64,000 nucleotides of DNA from Desulfuromonas soudanensis. Its GTDB lineage: Bacteria > Desulfobacterota > Desulfuromonadia > Desulfuromonadales > WTL. Each line of letters starts with the position of its first letter. Position 1 is the stretch's first letter. The notes below the pieces were generated by a model, which saw only the letters and a list, made by a program, of their open reading frames with translations, was not told where the DNA came from and searched no databases. Shown in pieces: positions 36,864 through 45,693 of this stretch. A program made the position numbers and the translations under genes. The stretch spans positions 186,001 to 250,000 of the forward strand of contig NZ_CP010802.1 in NCBI RefSeq assembly GCF_001278055.1, written 5' to 3'.

Positions 36864-39278
36864 ATGCCGCGATTGTGTTTGTTCGTTCTGCTCTTCTTTT
36901 TCCTCGCCTGTCCTTTGGCTGCCGAAGAGGCGAAACCGCCCGTTTCCGAACCGGTCTATCCAGGACTGGCGGAGATCGTCCCCCGTGCCTCCATGGTGAC
37001 CGAGGATGCCGGTCGGGCCGCGGCCAAGATTGCCGAGGTGGCCGACACCTCTTCCTTTGATGCTCAGCTCAAGGATGCCCGCCAACGTCAGGATGAATTG
37101 TTTCAGCGAATCGCCGCCCTCGGTCCCCTTGAAGGCTGGAACGTCGACCGTCTCCTTGAGTTTCGCGGCCTCGTCACCGAGCAGAGGCTGGCGATAAAGA
37201 AGCTGCTTGATGTTGTTTCTGCGCGGATCAGTGAGGTGGACGGCATTCGCCGGGAATGGAACCGGAAGTGGGATTTCTGGACGGGGTGGGAGGAGTCGCT
37301 GCAGGGGCAGCAGCTCAAGATTCCAAAGGAGTCCTTTCGTGAAGCACGCCGGGAAATCGACGGGATCCTCAAAAAGACGGCGATCCTGGCGGCCCCTCTG
37401 GTGGCGCTGCAAAAGGAGGTGACCTCTCTCCAGGAAAAAAATCTCGATCTGCTGGAGCGCATCGACGGCAACCTCAAGATTCTCCGTCAGGAGATTTTCA
37501 AGAAAACGGCCCCCTCCTTCGGCAACCCCGAATATTATCGCCAGTACGGGGAGGATCTCTGGAAGGCGGTGAAGAACGGCGTCGCCGAGGTTCAGCACGT
37601 GCGCCCCGACTTCTTGAGCAGCCAGGGGTGGGTGGCGATTCTCCAGGGGGTCGTGGCTCTGGCTCTTGTCGGTTTTATCCTGGTCAAGCGCCGCCAGGCC
37701 GCGGAGAGCAAGGAATGGGAATTTATCACTCTTCATCCCTGGGCGACGGGTGTCTTCGTCGCCGTCTCCGCCTTCAGCGCGTTCTATACCAATCCCCCCA
37801 CGCTGTGGCGTCTCCTTCTGTGGATTTTCGCCGCTCTCTCGGCGGCTGTCCTTATCTCAGGGCTGCTGAAAAATCCCCGGAAGATCCTGATGGTCAGACT
37901 TCTGGCCTTTTTGTTCGTCCTTTCCCTGGCCTTGAAGATCGTCGCCCTCCCCCAGCCCCTTTATCGCCTCTACCTTGTTCTTCTCTGCCTGGCCGGCATC
38001 CCTCTGCTCCTGGTTATGGCGAAAAGGAACCTGGCCGCGCACAAAGGGAAGTCCGACGGTTTTACCCTGGCCCTGCGTTGCGGGGCGATGATCCTGGGAG
38101 GCTCCCTGCTCGCCCAGTTCGGCGGATACAGCAATCTGGCCGCCCGGATCTTCGAATCGTCCATCAACAGCGTCTTTCTCGGTTTGTTCGCGGCCATGGC
38201 CATCCGCCTCGGCCGGGGGGGGATCGACTACCTGATTTCGTTGGCGCTCCTGCGCGGACGACGCTTTTTCCGTCGTCACGGCAGCGAGTTCGCCGATCGT
38301 CTCAAGGGGGCGTTTCAGGTCTTCGTGATCGCCTATGCCCTCCTCTATCTCCTGGAAGTCTGGGGGATCTACGACACCGTCGGCCAGGCCTGGACGGACC
38401 TTCTCGATCTCGGTTTCACTCTCGGCGGGACCTTTGTTTCGGTACAGATGGTGCTGATGGCGGGGCTGGTATTTTACCTCTCGGTGGTATTTTCCTGGCT
38501 CCTGAGCGCCTTTCTCGATACGAACATCTTTCCCGCCAAGGGGTATGACCGTGGAGTGCGCGATGCCATCAAAAAGCTCCTCCACTATGCCCTTCTGCTT
38601 CTCGGTTTCCTTCTGGCAATGAGCCTTGCGGGGGTCGAACTGAAGACCTTCGCTTTTCTCGCCGGCGCCCTGGGGATCGGCATCGGATTCGGTTTGCAGG
38701 ACGTCGTCAACAACTTCGTCAGCGGCATCATCCTCCTCTTCGAAAGGCCGATCAAGGTGGGAGATCTGGTTGTTCTCGATACGGAGTGGGGGACGGTCCG
38801 CAAGATCGGGCTGCGCTCCACGGTGATTGAAACCCTCGATCAGTCCGAAATCATCGTCCCCAACTCCATGCTGATTTCGGAAAAGGTGACCAACTGGACC
38901 CTGTCGACCAAAATGGCGCGGGTGGTGATCCCCGTCGGTGTGGCCTACGGCAGTGACGTCACCCTGGTCCTCGGCATTTTGTCCGAAGTTGGTAATGCCC
39001 ACCCCGACGCCACCCAGGACCCGCCTCCATCGCCGATCTTCACCCGCTTTGGCGAGAGTTCCCTCGATTTCGAGCTCCGTGTGTGGATCGCCGACATCTC
39101 CTCGCGGCTGCGTGTGACCAGCGAACTCAATCAGGAGATCGATCGCCGCTTCCGCGAAGCCGGAGTCGAAATCCCCTTTCCCCAGCGCGATCTCCATCTG
39201 CGCTCTGTCGATCCTGCGGTTCTGGTCCGGTCCTCCCCGTCGCCTCTGGAAGGGGGCGTCGAAGAGACCTCTGAATAA
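36864..39278 (+). CDS. Large MscS-family mechanosensitive channel
   Basis: 804 residues. Signal peptide (about 1-20), a periplasmic helical region to about residue 250 with coiled-coil character (DARQRQDELFQRIAAL), then about ten transmembrane helices and a C-terminal MscS pore and beta domain. The pore helix and following motif are clear: FLAGALGIGIGFGLQDVVNNFVSG, then GDLVVLDTEWGTVRKIGLRST and VPNSMLISEKVTNWTLS. It is of the large MscK/YbdG-like type and would release solutes on osmotic downshift. Followed by a strong bidirectional terminator. Confidence 0.9.
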   Translation: MPRLCLFVLLFFFLACPLAAEEAKPPVSEPVYPGLAEIVPRASMVTEDAGRAAAKIAEVADTSSFDAQLKDARQRQDELFQRIAALGPLEGWNVDRLLEFRGLVTEQRLAIKKLLDVVSARISEVDGIRREWNRKWDFWTGWEESLQGQQLKIPKESFREARREIDGILKKTAILAAPLVALQKEVTSLQEKNLDLLERIDGNLKILRQEIFKKTAPSFGNPEYYRQYGEDLWKAVKNGVAEVQHVRPDFLSSQGWVAILQGVVALALVGFILVKRRQAAESKEWEFITLHPWATGVFVAVSAFSAFYTNPPTLWRLLLWIFAALSAAVLISGLLKNPRKILMVRLLAFLFVLSLALKIVALPQPLYRLYLVLLCLAGIPLLLVMAKRNLAAHKGKSDGFTLALRCGAMILGGSLLAQFGGYSNLAARIFESSINSVFLGLFAAMAIRLGRGGIDYLISLALLRGRRFFRRHGSEFADRLKGAFQVFVIAYALLYLLEVWGIYDTVGQAWTDLLDLGFTLGGTFVSVQMVLMAGLVFYLSVVFSWLLSAFLDTNIFPAKGYDRGVRDAIKKLLHYALLLLGFLLAMSLAGVELKTFAFLAGALGIGIGFGLQDVVNNFVSGIILLFERPIKVGDLVVLDTEWGTVRKIGLRSTVIETLDQSEIIVPNSMLISEKVTNWTLSTKMARVVIPVGVAYGSDVTLVLGILSEVGNAHPDATQDPPPSPIFTRFGESSLDFELRVWIADISSRLRVTSELNQEIDRRFREAGVEIPFPQRDLHLRSVDPAVLVRSSPSPLEGGVEETSE

Positions 39279-39314
39279 AAGGAGGGGCGCTCCCTCGGGA
39301 ACGCCCCTCCTTTT
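39277..39314. terminator. Bidirectional terminator between the MscS gene and ytxH-like gene
   Basis: A 13-bp perfect stem (AAAAGGAGGGGCG / CGCCCCTCCTTTT) with a 12-base loop lies between convergent genes. The A- and T-rich ends allow termination in both directions. Confidence 0.88.
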
Positions 39315-39331
39315 ATCCGCCGGCCAAGGGT

Positions 39332-39679
39332 TTATTCCCAGAGCTGGTTCAATTTTTTCCGCTGCTGCTCGAGGTTTTTTTGTCCCCGTTCGATAGAGTC
39401 GATGAGATGGCGGCGCCAGGATTCGGCCACCTCGCTGCCGCGTTCGAGCATTTCGGAGGTGCGGTCGCCGACGTCATCGACTGCCGCAGTGATGGAATCG
39501 GCGGTATCGCGGATCATTTCCTCTGTTTCGTTCCGAACCTTTTTCCCGTAACGGCTTATCTGTTTGCGGGTGCGCCTCCCCGACTGGGGTGCGAAGAGAA
39601 GTGCGAGACCGGCCCCGATGACTCCGCCGGCCACGAGCATCATTGCCCCCACCGTGCCGTTATTACCATTGTCCGCCAT
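39332..39679 (-). CDS. YtxH domain protein
   Basis: 115 residues: an N-terminal glycine-rich transmembrane helix (VGAMMLVAGGVIGAGLALLFAP) followed by QSGRRTRKQISRYGKKV and a long amphipathic helical region, the standard YtxH (PF12732) layout. These are small general-stress membrane proteins of unknown biochemical role. An AAGGAGG ribosome site precedes the ATG. Confidence 0.88.
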   Translation of the reverse strand: MADNGNNGTVGAMMLVAGGVIGAGLALLFAPQSGRRTRKQISRYGKKVRNETEEMIRDTADSITAAVDDVGDRTSEMLERGSEVAESWRRHLIDSIERGQKNLEQQRKKLNQLWE

Positions 39680-39761
39680 GTTGTCCTCCTTGTCAGTGAA
39701 TTGCCTTCCCTAAGACTTTTAACATAAATCCAGTTACCTGCAAGGCGATGGCCCTTGTATC

Positions 39762-39790
39762 TTGAGAACCCGGTCCAATCGTGCTATCTT
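39762..39790 (+). promoter_or_regulatory. Promoter of fabH
   Basis: A -35 TTGAGA at 39762-39767 and a -10 TATCTT at 39785-39790, spaced 17 bases, with TGC directly upstream of the -10. The leader would be about 30 bases. Confidence 0.75.
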
Positions 39791-39826
39791 GCCGGACGTG
39801 TTACGTTTGCCAGCCAGGAGCCAGGG

Positions 39827-40816
39827 ATGAACAAGAAACCGCATGCCATGATCCTCGGGACAGGCCGAGCCCTCCCGGAAAAAATACTCACCAATGCCGA
39901 TCTTGAAAAGATCGTTGCAACCTCGGACAGCTGGATCTTCGAACGCACCGGAATCCGGGAACGAAGGGTCGCCGAACCGGGGGTTCCCCTTTCGGTGCTG
40001 GCCGTGGGCGCGGCCCGGGCGGCCCTGGAAGACGCCGGAATCGCGGCGACCGAAATCGATTTGATCGTTCTCGGCACCGTGACCGGCGACATGAAATTTC
40101 CGGCGACCGCCTGCCTGGTTCAGGAACAGCTCGGCGCCACTAATGCGGCAGCCTTCGATATTTCCGCCGCCTGTTCCGGCTTTCTCTACGGATTGCAGAT
40201 CGCCGCGGCCCTGATGGCCAGCGCCGGTTACCGACATGCTTTGGTGATCGGCGGCGAGGTCTTGACTTCGATGGTCAATTGGGAGGACCGCGATACCTGC
40301 GTCCTCTTCGGTGACGGGGCAGGCGCCGTCGTTCTCGGCCCCTCCGATGGCCGGCGCGGCCTCGTGCACGGTGTCCTCGGCAGCAACGGGGCTTTCAGCC
40401 AACTCCTCTACAATCCGGGGTGCGGAAGCCTCAATCCCCCCACGGTCGCCAATGTGGCCGAAAAGCTTCATACCATCCGCATGGAGGGACGTGAAGTCTT
40501 CCGTCACGCCGTGACGTCCATGACAACCGCCCTGCAACGGGCTCTGGACGAGGCCGGTCTCACCGCCGGCGACCTCGACCTGCTGATTCCCCACCAGGCC
40601 AACATGCGGATCATCGAGGCCGTCACCAAGCGCTTTGGTGTGGTGACGGAGAAGGTTTATGTCAATGTTGAACGGTACGGCAACACCTCAGCGGCTTCGA
40701 TTCCCATCGCCCTTGACGAAGCCCTCCGAGGCGGGCGCATCAAGTCCGGAGATACCGTCGGACTGGTCACCTTCGGCGCCGGCTTCACCTGGGCAGCCGC
40801 CATCCTCCGTTTCTGA
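39827..40816 (+). CDS. fabH: Beta-ketoacyl-ACP synthase III
   Basis: 329 residues. The catalytic triad motifs are present: Cys in FDISAACSGFLYGLQ, His in LIPHQANMRII and Asn in YGNTSAASIP; WIFERTGIRERR near the N-terminus is the family signature. FabH starts fatty acid synthesis from acetyl-CoA and malonyl-ACP. It stands alone, without other fab genes nearby, so it may be one of several copies. The start at ATG 39827 is preceded by CAGGAGCCAGGG. Confidence 0.92.
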   Translation: MNKKPHAMILGTGRALPEKILTNADLEKIVATSDSWIFERTGIRERRVAEPGVPLSVLAVGAARAALEDAGIAATEIDLIVLGTVTGDMKFPATACLVQEQLGATNAAAFDISAACSGFLYGLQIAAALMASAGYRHALVIGGEVLTSMVNWEDRDTCVLFGDGAGAVVLGPSDGRRGLVHGVLGSNGAFSQLLYNPGCGSLNPPTVANVAEKLHTIRMEGREVFRHAVTSMTTALQRALDEAGLTAGDLDLLIPHQANMRIIEAVTKRFGVVTEKVYVNVERYGNTSAASIPIALDEALRGGRIKSGDTVGLVTFGAGFTWAAAILRF

Positions 40817-41038
40817 AAATTTTCCTGCCAGGGGATTAAAATCCTTGGCTGCCAATTTTAATCGCCCCCTTGCACCTTTCCATTTTCGTTATAGACTTGG
40901 AAACAACGAGAAAGGAGGGGCGTCAATCGCAAAGGGTCGTCACAATCGATAATTGATTCAAACCGGCCCCTTCGGGGGTATTCATCGCCCTGCCCCGCAG
41001 AGCGAAGACGCCGGGCACCTGAGCAAACCGGCCGACAA

Positions 41039-41076
41039 AAAAATCCCTTCGCACCGTGAGGTGCGAAGGGATTTTT
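41039..41076. terminator. Terminator between fabH and the ImcH-like cytochrome gene
   Basis: A 17-bp perfect stem with AAAAATCCCTTCGCACC paired to GGTGCGAAGGGATTTTT and a GTGA loop. It can end both the plus-strand fabH transcript (after about 220 bases without a gene) and the minus-strand cytochrome transcript. Confidence 0.9.
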
Positions 41077-41104
41077 CGTTTCGGTGCCGTGAGCAGTCCG
41101 GGTG

Positions 41105-42550
41105 TTATTCCCCCCGAAGTTCCTTCAGGATGGCCGGATTTTCCTCCTCCTCGGCGAGGATGGTGTGACAGGTGTCGCAGTCCATGGAAATCGCTTCCCC
41201 CGAGTCGGACTGGTGCTCCTCGTCGTGGCACCGGAAGCAGCCGAGGTCCTCATCATGGCCGATATGGCTGGTGTATGTCCCCCACTCGATCTTCATTTCC
41301 GGGAAGACATTTTCTGCATAAGCAGCCTGCACGCCGCGGATGGCATCCTCGAGATCCTTGCTCTGTTCGCGGACCAGGTCCGGGTAGTTCTCCTGGTACC
41401 AGCTGTTGAGCGCCTCGGCGATGGCGGTTTTGGCTTCGTCCTGACTGGCGTAGGAGGGAGCAACCACCTCCATCGCTTTTTTCTTGATATAGGGGAGGCT
41501 CACCGGGATCTCTCCGGAGAGGATTTTGTTGTCGATTGCCTTGCCGGCGGGGAGATAGACGTGGGACGGGCGGTTGTGGCAGTCGATGCAGTCCATGGCC
41601 CGCACCTCCCCTTCAGCCTGGGCCAGAAGCTCCTCGGCGTCAGAAGTGCGGTAGACGACCTGGGAGCCGTCCGCCTTGTTCAGGGTGACTTCGGGAATGG
41701 TCATGCGTTCGTAGTCCGCCGAACGGTAGGTGATGCTGTTTTCCGGCGCGACGTGCCAGTGAATGCCGTGAGAGCTCACGGCCCGGTCGCCGGCTGTTCC
41801 GATTTTCATCAGCAGCACCGTCTTCACCTGGGTGTTCTCTTCGTCCTCGAGGAATTTTTCCTTGACCACCAGTTTGTCGCCGTGGAACTTCTCCGGGCGG
41901 TGGCACTCCTCACAAGTGTCGCGGGCCGGGCGCAAACCGTGGACCGGTGTCTTGATCGGCCGCGGGTAGGTATCGAGGGCGACGGCCACAAGCTGGCGGG
42001 TGCCGGAGATTTTCGACTTGACGAACCACTGGGCGCCGGAGCCGATGTGGCATTCGACGCAGGTAACCCGGGAGTGGGCGGAGTTCTGATAGGCCGTGTG
42101 CTCAGGGTTCATGACGGTGTGGCAGAACTGACCGCAGAATCCGACGGACTCCATGTAGTGGTAGCCGCTGTAGCCGAGAAGGCCGAATATGAAGAGGTTG
42201 ACGCAGGTGAGAAAAACACCGACGAAGATGATTTTGCGCAAGCGGTTGAAGCCGACCTGATCGGTGAAGTGGTTGCGCAGGTACTCGAGGGTGAAAAGTC
42301 GAACCTCCTCTTTGCCTTTGAAGAAAAAGAGGCCGAGAAAGACCATGACGAGGCCGGCGATGAAGGTCGGCCCCATGATCATGTAGATGGCAAAGCCGAA
42401 ATAGGGGTTTTCGATCATACCGAGCAAATCGATGATGATCGAACCGAGGAGGAAGGGGAATACCACGGTGGTGATCATGGCGCCGATCAGGGAGACCCGG
42501 CTCCTGGCAATCCCCTTGAAGAAACTTCTTATGACATCGGTCAGGGTCAT
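41105..42550 (-). CDS. NapC/NirT-family inner-membrane multiheme cytochrome c, ImcH-like
   Basis: 481 residues. Three N-terminal transmembrane helices (about 18-44, 51-76, 106-127) precede a periplasmic domain. Five canonical heme motifs (CVECH, CEECH, CIDCH, CFRCH, CDTCH) and an unusual first motif CGQFCH at 139-144 followed by TVM are visible, giving six likely hemes. NapC/NirT proteins oxidise menaquinol and pass electrons to periplasmic cytochromes. The three-helix, larger architecture recalls ImcH of Geobacter, needed for reduction of high-potential extracellular acceptors; that identification is inference. Monocistronic between a terminator and a 417-base regulatory gap. Confidence 0.8.
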   Translation of the reverse strand: MTLTDVIRSFFKGIARSRVSLIGAMITTVVFPFLLGSIIIDLLGMIENPYFGFAIYMIMGPTFIAGLVMVFLGLFFFKGKEEVRLFTLEYLRNHFTDQVGFNRLRKIIFVGVFLTCVNLFIFGLLGYSGYHYMESVGFCGQFCHTVMNPEHTAYQNSAHSRVTCVECHIGSGAQWFVKSKISGTRQLVAVALDTYPRPIKTPVHGLRPARDTCEECHRPEKFHGDKLVVKEKFLEDEENTQVKTVLLMKIGTAGDRAVSSHGIHWHVAPENSITYRSADYERMTIPEVTLNKADGSQVVYRTSDAEELLAQAEGEVRAMDCIDCHNRPSHVYLPAGKAIDNKILSGEIPVSLPYIKKKAMEVVAPSYASQDEAKTAIAEALNSWYQENYPDLVREQSKDLEDAIRGVQAAYAENVFPEMKIEWGTYTSHIGHDEDLGCFRCHDEEHQSDSGEAISMDCDTCHTILAEEEENPAILKELRGE

Positions 42551-42967
42551 CTTGCTACCTCCAGCATTTGGTTTTATAGGGTTTCGGTATGTAAATCAGG
42601 ATCGTCGAAAGGGTGGGGGCGGCTGTCCAGGAAATCGCCACGCGGCCAGCATTTTTTGGGCGGGATCAGCCACCAGCAATAATGACGCCATGCAACCCCA
42701 TCCAAAAGTAGTCTTTTAGCAAAAAAATCGCGAGATTAACACTTAAAAAGCATAAATGTTACCTGTCCGGGAGGAGAAAAGGGCCTACTTTTGCCCGGAT
42801 TTCATATTGCATAGCGAAATAAATACTGTTATTGTGAAAAAGTAAAATTACATCAGACTAATCGCGGGTGATACTTGGGAACGTCTCCGGCGACCACCCT
42901 CCACCACGATGAAGACAGGCTCCATTGCATCGGGAATCGATCACACCCCATAGGAAGGAAGGTATCT
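42551..42967. other. Divergent regulatory region between the ImcH-like cytochrome and a small membrane protein gene
   Basis: About 417 bases, much richer in A and T than its surroundings (42715-42860). It holds a plus-strand promoter at 42807-42835 and a ribosome site at about 42952. Imperfect repeats such as TTAACACTTAAAAAGCATAAATG-like runs suggest regulator sites, but I can name none. No open frame with a good start was found. Confidence 0.5.
42807..42835 (+). promoter_or_regulatory. Promoter toward the 47-residue membrane protein
   Basis: TTGCAT (42807-42812) and TATTGT (42830-42835) are 17 bases apart, and TGT directly precedes the -10. The block ACTGTTAT is shared with promoters near 25254 and 45852. 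Predicted leader about 125 bases. Confidence 0.6.
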
Positions 42968-43111
42968 ATGAAAGCAGGAAATCGTTACGGAGAGACACCG
43001 AGTACAACCACCGTCGTTAACATTCTGCTCTACGGCGGTGTTTTGGCCGTTGTCGTTGCGGTCTTCATCGCTTGGCCAGCCCTGGCCCATATCGGCTCCA
43101 AAATTTTCTAG
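42968..43111 (+). CDS. Small single-helix membrane protein in the cytochrome region
   Basis: 47 residues: a polar N-terminus (MKAGNRYGETPSTTT), then one hydrophobic helix from about residue 16 to 38 and a short basic end. A strong AGGAAGGAAGG ribosome site, a promoter about 130 bases upstream and a very stable hairpin just downstream make it a convincing independent gene. I do not recognise the family. Its place between the ImcH-like gene and the NrfD operon suggests a link to membrane electron transfer, but this is inference. Confidence 0.7.
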   Translation: MKAGNRYGETPSTTTVVNILLYGGVLAVVVAVFIAWPALAHIGSKIF

Positions 43112-43135
43112 TACCAGGGACCCTTTATGCCCGGA

Positions 43136-43185
43136 CCAAAGCAAAGAGGCCGTATCCCTTCCGGGGTACGGCCTCTTTGCTTTGG
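43136..43185. terminator. Very stable hairpin between convergent genes
   Basis: A 19-bp perfect stem runs from CCAAAGCAAAG to CTTTGCTTTGG, with a further CCC/GGG pairing in the loop. No long T tract follows, but the arms are U-rich on both strands. It separates the small membrane protein gene from the convergent NrfD gene. Confidence 0.8.
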
Positions 43186-43199
43186 CGGAGGGGGAATGA

Positions 43200-44444
43200 T
43201 CAGTGTTTTTCGTCCCTGATGAAGGCGGGGAAGATCTTGTTGAGAAAATAGAAAAGGATGAACGGGGTGATGGCTACGGAGACGGCTCCCGTCAGCCCCT
43301 CCTTGAAGGTCTCCATGCTGGTGGGGATGACCGGCATATGGTATTCCATGAACCCGGCAAAGGTCAGGGAAAACGCCTGCCCGCCGATGACGACGTTCCA
43401 GCGCATCATGAAGACCCCGAAGAGGACGAGGAGGCAGGCGAGGCAGGCCCGGCGGGTACTGAGGCGCGGAAGAAGAAGGAGAATGAAAGGGAGGACGTTG
43501 CCGATTCCGTACTGGAAGATGAATATTTTCACGAAGTCCTTGTTGTAGATGACCTCGCGAATGATGTCCCACGACTTGACCGCCGTATAGCCGCGGAAAA
43601 TGACGTCGAGAAGTTCGAGGGTGATGGCCAGGGTCATGAAGAGAAGTAGATAGCGCGCCGTCGAATGGACTTCGTGTTTCTCGATGCTGCGCAGCTCGGC
43701 GATCTGGCCGGGACCTGGCTGACTCCGTTTGGCGATCATTTTGCGGATTTCCATAAAGACCGCATAGCTCAGGATGCACAGGGCGATCCCCGAAACGATG
43801 GCGGAACAGATGAAGATCACCGGCATCAGCGGCGTCATCCACAGAGCGTTGGCCTTGACCGAGCCGAAGATGAATCCGGCATAGCCGTGGAGAAAGCAGG
43901 CGACAGGGATGCCGATGGTCGCCAGGAGGCGAACGGCCTTGTGGTCGGCGGCAACGGCCTTCTCGCTCAGGTCATAGGCTCCCAGGGCGATGATCTTGTG
44001 AATCGTCAGAAGCAGCGTTTCCCCGGCGGAACGGTCGACTTTTTCCCTTAGGCGGACGATGTTCCTGACGATGTAGGTGCGGTAGACGAACCAGATCTCG
44101 GCGGCCACAATGAAGCCGTAGCCGAGAAAAACGATGCCGAAGGCCGAGATGGCCGAGGTGAAATGGGGGGTCATGAGGACGTGAACCCCGCGAAGGGGCT
44201 GCTGGAGATGGAGCATCAGCGGCATCATGGCCACCGGCAGCAGGGCGAAGGAGAAGACCAGGGCAAAGCGGGCGATATTCTTCAGGCTCTCGACGTTGAA
44301 GACGTGGTAGAGGGAGGAGAGGACGAAGGCGCCGGCGACCAGGCCGGTCATGTAGGGGTACATGACGATTTGGATCGACCAGTAGATGTACTCGTTGGGG
44401 AGAACAAAGAGTTCTTTGATTGTCCAGAGCTCACCGTGCACCAT
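43200..44444 (-). CDS. NrfD/PsrC-family membrane quinol-oxidoreductase subunit
   Basis: 414 residues with about ten transmembrane helices. The N-terminus carries the family-type segment NEYIYWSIQIVMYPYMTGLVAGAF, and IPVACFLHGYAGFIFGSVKANALW resembles the quinone-site region of NrfD/HybB/PsrC proteins. It is expected to exchange electrons with menaquinol and pass them to the iron-sulfur protein encoded two bases upstream. No b-heme is needed in this family. Last gene of a three-gene operon with a ferredoxin and a tetraheme cytochrome, an arrangement like the Geobacter Cbc complexes. Confidence 0.85.
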   Translation of the reverse strand: MVHGELWTIKELFVLPNEYIYWSIQIVMYPYMTGLVAGAFVLSSLYHVFNVESLKNIARFALVFSFALLPVAMMPLMLHLQQPLRGVHVLMTPHFTSAISAFGIVFLGYGFIVAAEIWFVYRTYIVRNIVRLREKVDRSAGETLLLTIHKIIALGAYDLSEKAVAADHKAVRLLATIGIPVACFLHGYAGFIFGSVKANALWMTPLMPVIFICSAIVSGIALCILSYAVFMEIRKMIAKRSQPGPGQIAELRSIEKHEVHSTARYLLLFMTLAITLELLDVIFRGYTAVKSWDIIREVIYNKDFVKIFIFQYGIGNVLPFILLLLPRLSTRRACLACLLVLFGVFMMRWNVVIGGQAFSLTFAGFMEYHMPVIPTSMETFKEGLTGAVSVAITPFILFYFLNKIFPAFIRDEKH

Positions 44445-44446
44445 GA

Positions 44447-45220
44447 CTATCTCACCTCCTTGTTCAGGCCGATGTAGAGGACCTGCGGCTTGGTACCGAA
44501 CTCATCCTTGAGAATTCCGACGCGCTGGGTGAGGAGAATTTTGGTGATGGGGTCGTCGGGGTCCTTCAGGTTGCCGACCTGGCGTGCGCCGAAGGGACAG
44601 GCCTGGGCGCAGGCGGTGTTGAGACCCTTGGTGATGCGGTGGTAGCAGAAGTTGCATTTGTCGGCGACGTGGGTAACGGGATTAAAGAAGCGCGCTCCGT
44701 AGGGGCACCCCATGATGCAGTAGCCGCAGCCTATACACCACTTCCTGTCGACAAGGACCACCCCGTCGTCGGCCTGGTAGGTGGCGCCCACCGGGCAGAC
44801 TTGAACGCAAGGGGGATTGTCGCACTGGTTGCAGAGTTTGGGGACGAAGAAGGCCTGGGAAATTTCATCCTGGGGAACATCCTCGAATCCTTCCGAGGCA
44901 CGATCGATCTTGCTGGTCGTGAATCCGTCGCGGGCCCCCTTGGGAGAGTCGGCCAGAACCCTGCCGTCATTGAGGGTGACGTAGCGTTCCACCCAGGTGC
45001 GGGTGACGTTGGCCTCGAAGGGGATTTCGTTTTCCGTCTTGCACGCCTTCACGCAGAACCCGCAACCGACGCATTTGTAGGTGTCGACCAAAAATCCCCA
45101 GCGAACCTCGGGGTGTGCGGCCAGGACCTCGCGGACGTCGAAAAATTCCAGCGCACCCAGTGACACGGAGGCCCCGGAGACGAACATCAGCGAGGTTTTC
45201 AGAAACTCGCGTCGCTTCAT
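44447..45220 (-). CDS. Tat-exported 4Fe-4S ferredoxin-type subunit (DmsB/HybA/NrfC family)
   Basis: 257 residues. The N-terminus MKRREFLKTSLMF is a twin-arginine signal. Four cysteine groups for cubane clusters are present: CVGCGFCVKAC, CNQCDNPPCVQVC, CIGCGYCIMGC and the CNFC...CAQAC pair, giving about 16 cysteines. It would sit on the periplasmic face, docked on the NrfD-like subunit, and relay electrons to the tetraheme cytochrome. ATG 45220 follows a GGAGGAG ribosome site; upstream in-frame codons to 45271 overlap the cytochrome gene. Confidence 0.92.
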   Translation of the reverse strand: MKRREFLKTSLMFVSGASVSLGALEFFDVREVLAAHPEVRWGFLVDTYKCVGCGFCVKACKTENEIPFEANVTRTWVERYVTLNDGRVLADSPKGARDGFTTSKIDRASEGFEDVPQDEISQAFFVPKLCNQCDNPPCVQVCPVGATYQADDGVVLVDRKWCIGCGYCIMGCPYGARFFNPVTHVADKCNFCYHRITKGLNTACAQACPFGARQVGNLKDPDDPITKILLTQRVGILKDEFGTKPQVLYIGLNKEVR

Positions 45221-45222
45221 CT

Positions 45223-45693
45223 TCACATCTCCTCCAGGTTCGGGTTGTGGGGGTTGTGACATTCGGTACATTCCAGGCCGGGATTGTGTTCACCGTCATC
45301 GATCCCGGGGATGCTGTTCCGGCCACTCGACGGCATGAAGAGCTCGGCATGGCAGCGAAGGCAAAGTTCCCGGCTGCGGTCGATGGCCAGCTTTTCCGGG
45401 TTCTCCGGGTGATCGAGGGCCGCTCCGTGGCAGTTTTCGCAGGGGATCAAGCCGTGCAGTGTCATCTTGAGAGCAGTCCCCTTTTCTTCATGGCATTCCA
45501 GGCAACTGTCGCTTCCCCGGTATTTGACCGGAAAATTTTTCCATTCCTCCTCATTGCCCGCCCGATGATAGCTGTACATGTAGCCCCGTTCCTGTGTTCC
45601 GAAATCTTTCGGTACATAGATGATCCTCGCCAGTAAAATGAGGATCACGATCCCGATTACCACCAGAAGTGGCCTCCAGACGTGATTTTTCAC
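45223..45693 (-). CDS. Membrane-anchored tetraheme cytochrome c
   Basis: 156 residues. One N-terminal hydrophobic anchor (about 7-24) and four CxxCH motifs (CLECH, CENCH, CLRCH, CTECH) in a periplasmic domain with extra histidines as axial ligands. First gene of the operon cytochrome-ferredoxin-NrfD; the set lacks a molybdopterin subunit, unlike Qrc or Psr. The order is like the CbcSTU (Cbc4) type of menaquinol:cytochrome oxidoreductase reported for Geobacter, named here from memory. Confidence 0.85.
   Translation of the reverse strand: MKNHVWRPLLVVIGIVILILLARIIYVPKDFGTQERGYMYSYHRAGNEEEWKNFPVKYRGSDSCLECHEEKGTALKMTLHGLIPCENCHGAALDHPENPEKLAIDRSRELCLRCHAELFMPSSGRNSIPGIDDGEHNPGLECTECHNPHNPNLEEM

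Noticed and set aside
40817-41104. Possible small gene between fabH and the ImcH-like gene
   Set aside because: The open frames here lack ribosome sites and include the terminator hairpin at 41039-41076.
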